In this document: positions 32,838 to 32,941 of the stretch, in pieces
How the letters are laid out: every line of letters starts with the position of its first letter
How positions within the stretch are numbered: position 1 is the stretch's first letter
The notes under the pieces: generated by a model
What the model saw: the letters and a program-made list of their open reading frames with translations, nothing else
Databases searched by the model: none
Told to the model about the DNA's origin: nothing
Made by a program: the position numbers and the translations under genes
Assembly: GCA_028284585.1 (NCBI GenBank)
Contig: JANQRK010000096.1
Coordinates: 1 to 32,941 of the forward strand
Direction of reading: 5' to 3'
Length of the DNA stretch: 32,941 nucleotides
Source of the DNA: Chromatiales bacterium
GTDB lineage: Bacteria; Pseudomonadota; Gammaproteobacteria; Chromatiales; Chromatiaceae

Positions 32838-32844
32838 GTTTAAC
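32838..32844 (-). other. attC-type core end (GTTAAAC) next to a group II intron
   Basis: GTTAAAC on the minus strand fits GTTRRRY and sits at the expected distance (about 50 bases) before the first cassette gene. The rest of the putative attC is displaced by the intron entering from the right edge, so only this half can be assessed. Confidence 0.4.
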
Positions 32845-32845
32845 G

Positions 32846-32941
32846 CATCTCGCGGTAGGAGCGCCCGTTACCGGGCGCCCCCCGCACAGACCCGGACGTG
32901 CGGTTTTCCCGCATCCGGTTCCTCGGTTGCACTCGCTTTCG
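32846..32941 (-). mobile_element. 3' end of a group II intron (domains V and VI), running off the window
   Basis: On the minus strand, plus positions 32921-32889 form a domain V hairpin: GAACCGGATGCGG, a GAAAA loop, CCGCACGTCCGGGTC, with the two-base bulge in the usual place. GGGGGGCGCCCGG-TAAC-GGGCGC and CTACCGCG (32883-32851) follow, the shape of domain VI with its unpaired A near the 3' end. The intron should end at about 32846-32850; its body and any reverse transcriptase gene lie beyond the right edge. Class C-attC group II introns are known to insert in attC sites, and the adjacent GTTAAAC agrees with that. Confidence 0.7.

Overview
The window reads as chromosomal DNA of a GC-rich gammaproteobacterium. 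The strongly GC-rich codon use, the ABC-dependent O-antigen genes, a stand-alone BLUF photoreceptor and a sessile gene-cassette array would all suit a Chromatiales-type (purple sulfur or related) bacterium. No rRNA or other taxonomic marker is present, so this is an inference. Two very different regions meet at about 26 kb.

Left region (1-25 kb): a surface-polysaccharide locus. It opens with an O-antigen ligase/polymerase-family membrane protein (85-1305) and an outer-membrane beta-barrel protein (1465-2532). A leftward pair follows: a two-domain glycosyltransferase (2545-4341) and a 1306-residue fusion of a sulfotransferase, ten 38-residue FD..WY..NPL.HY repeats and a GT4 glycosyltransferase (4338-8258). 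After a decayed IS630 transposase and a BLUF protein comes a tight rightward operon (9682-14176): a GT2, a GT2 carrying only the tail of a GT4 domain, a Wzt-type ATPase with a C-terminal substrate-binding domain, and a Wzm permease. A visibly more AT-rich block (15006-20457) holds three further sugar transferases, one ending in an exact 63-bp tandem repeat that encodes a coiled coil. The GC-rich background returns with a leftward fusion of an alkaline-phosphatase-superfamily (sulfatase-like) domain and a GT2-like domain (20763-22760), a divergent pair of overlapping GT4 genes (22740-25036) and a type I signal peptidase (25298-26107). Together these could build a long glycan in the cytoplasm, decorate it (sulfate, possibly phosphate esters), export it through Wzm/Wzt and ligate it to lipid A-core.

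Right region (26-32.9 kb): small unrelated genes, all on the minus strand, separated by integron attC recombination sites. One site is a clear 58-bp attC (30442-30499), one is a probable 91-bp site (27849-27939), and two related sites are broken by IS110-family DNA. There is no integrase in the window, so this is part of an integron array or a CALIN. Cassette genes include a DUF3024 protein, a VOC protein, an NTF2/SnoaL-like protein, a membrane-anchored protein and a probable two-gene cassette carrying a membrane GT2. One IS110 copy is nearly complete but frameshifted (28733-29987). Another survives only as the last ~50 bp of its transposase gene inside an attC (27343-27399). At the right edge the window enters the 3' end (domains V and VI) of a group II intron lying next to another attC-type core. 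The array is therefore a target for at least two kinds of site-seeking mobile elements.
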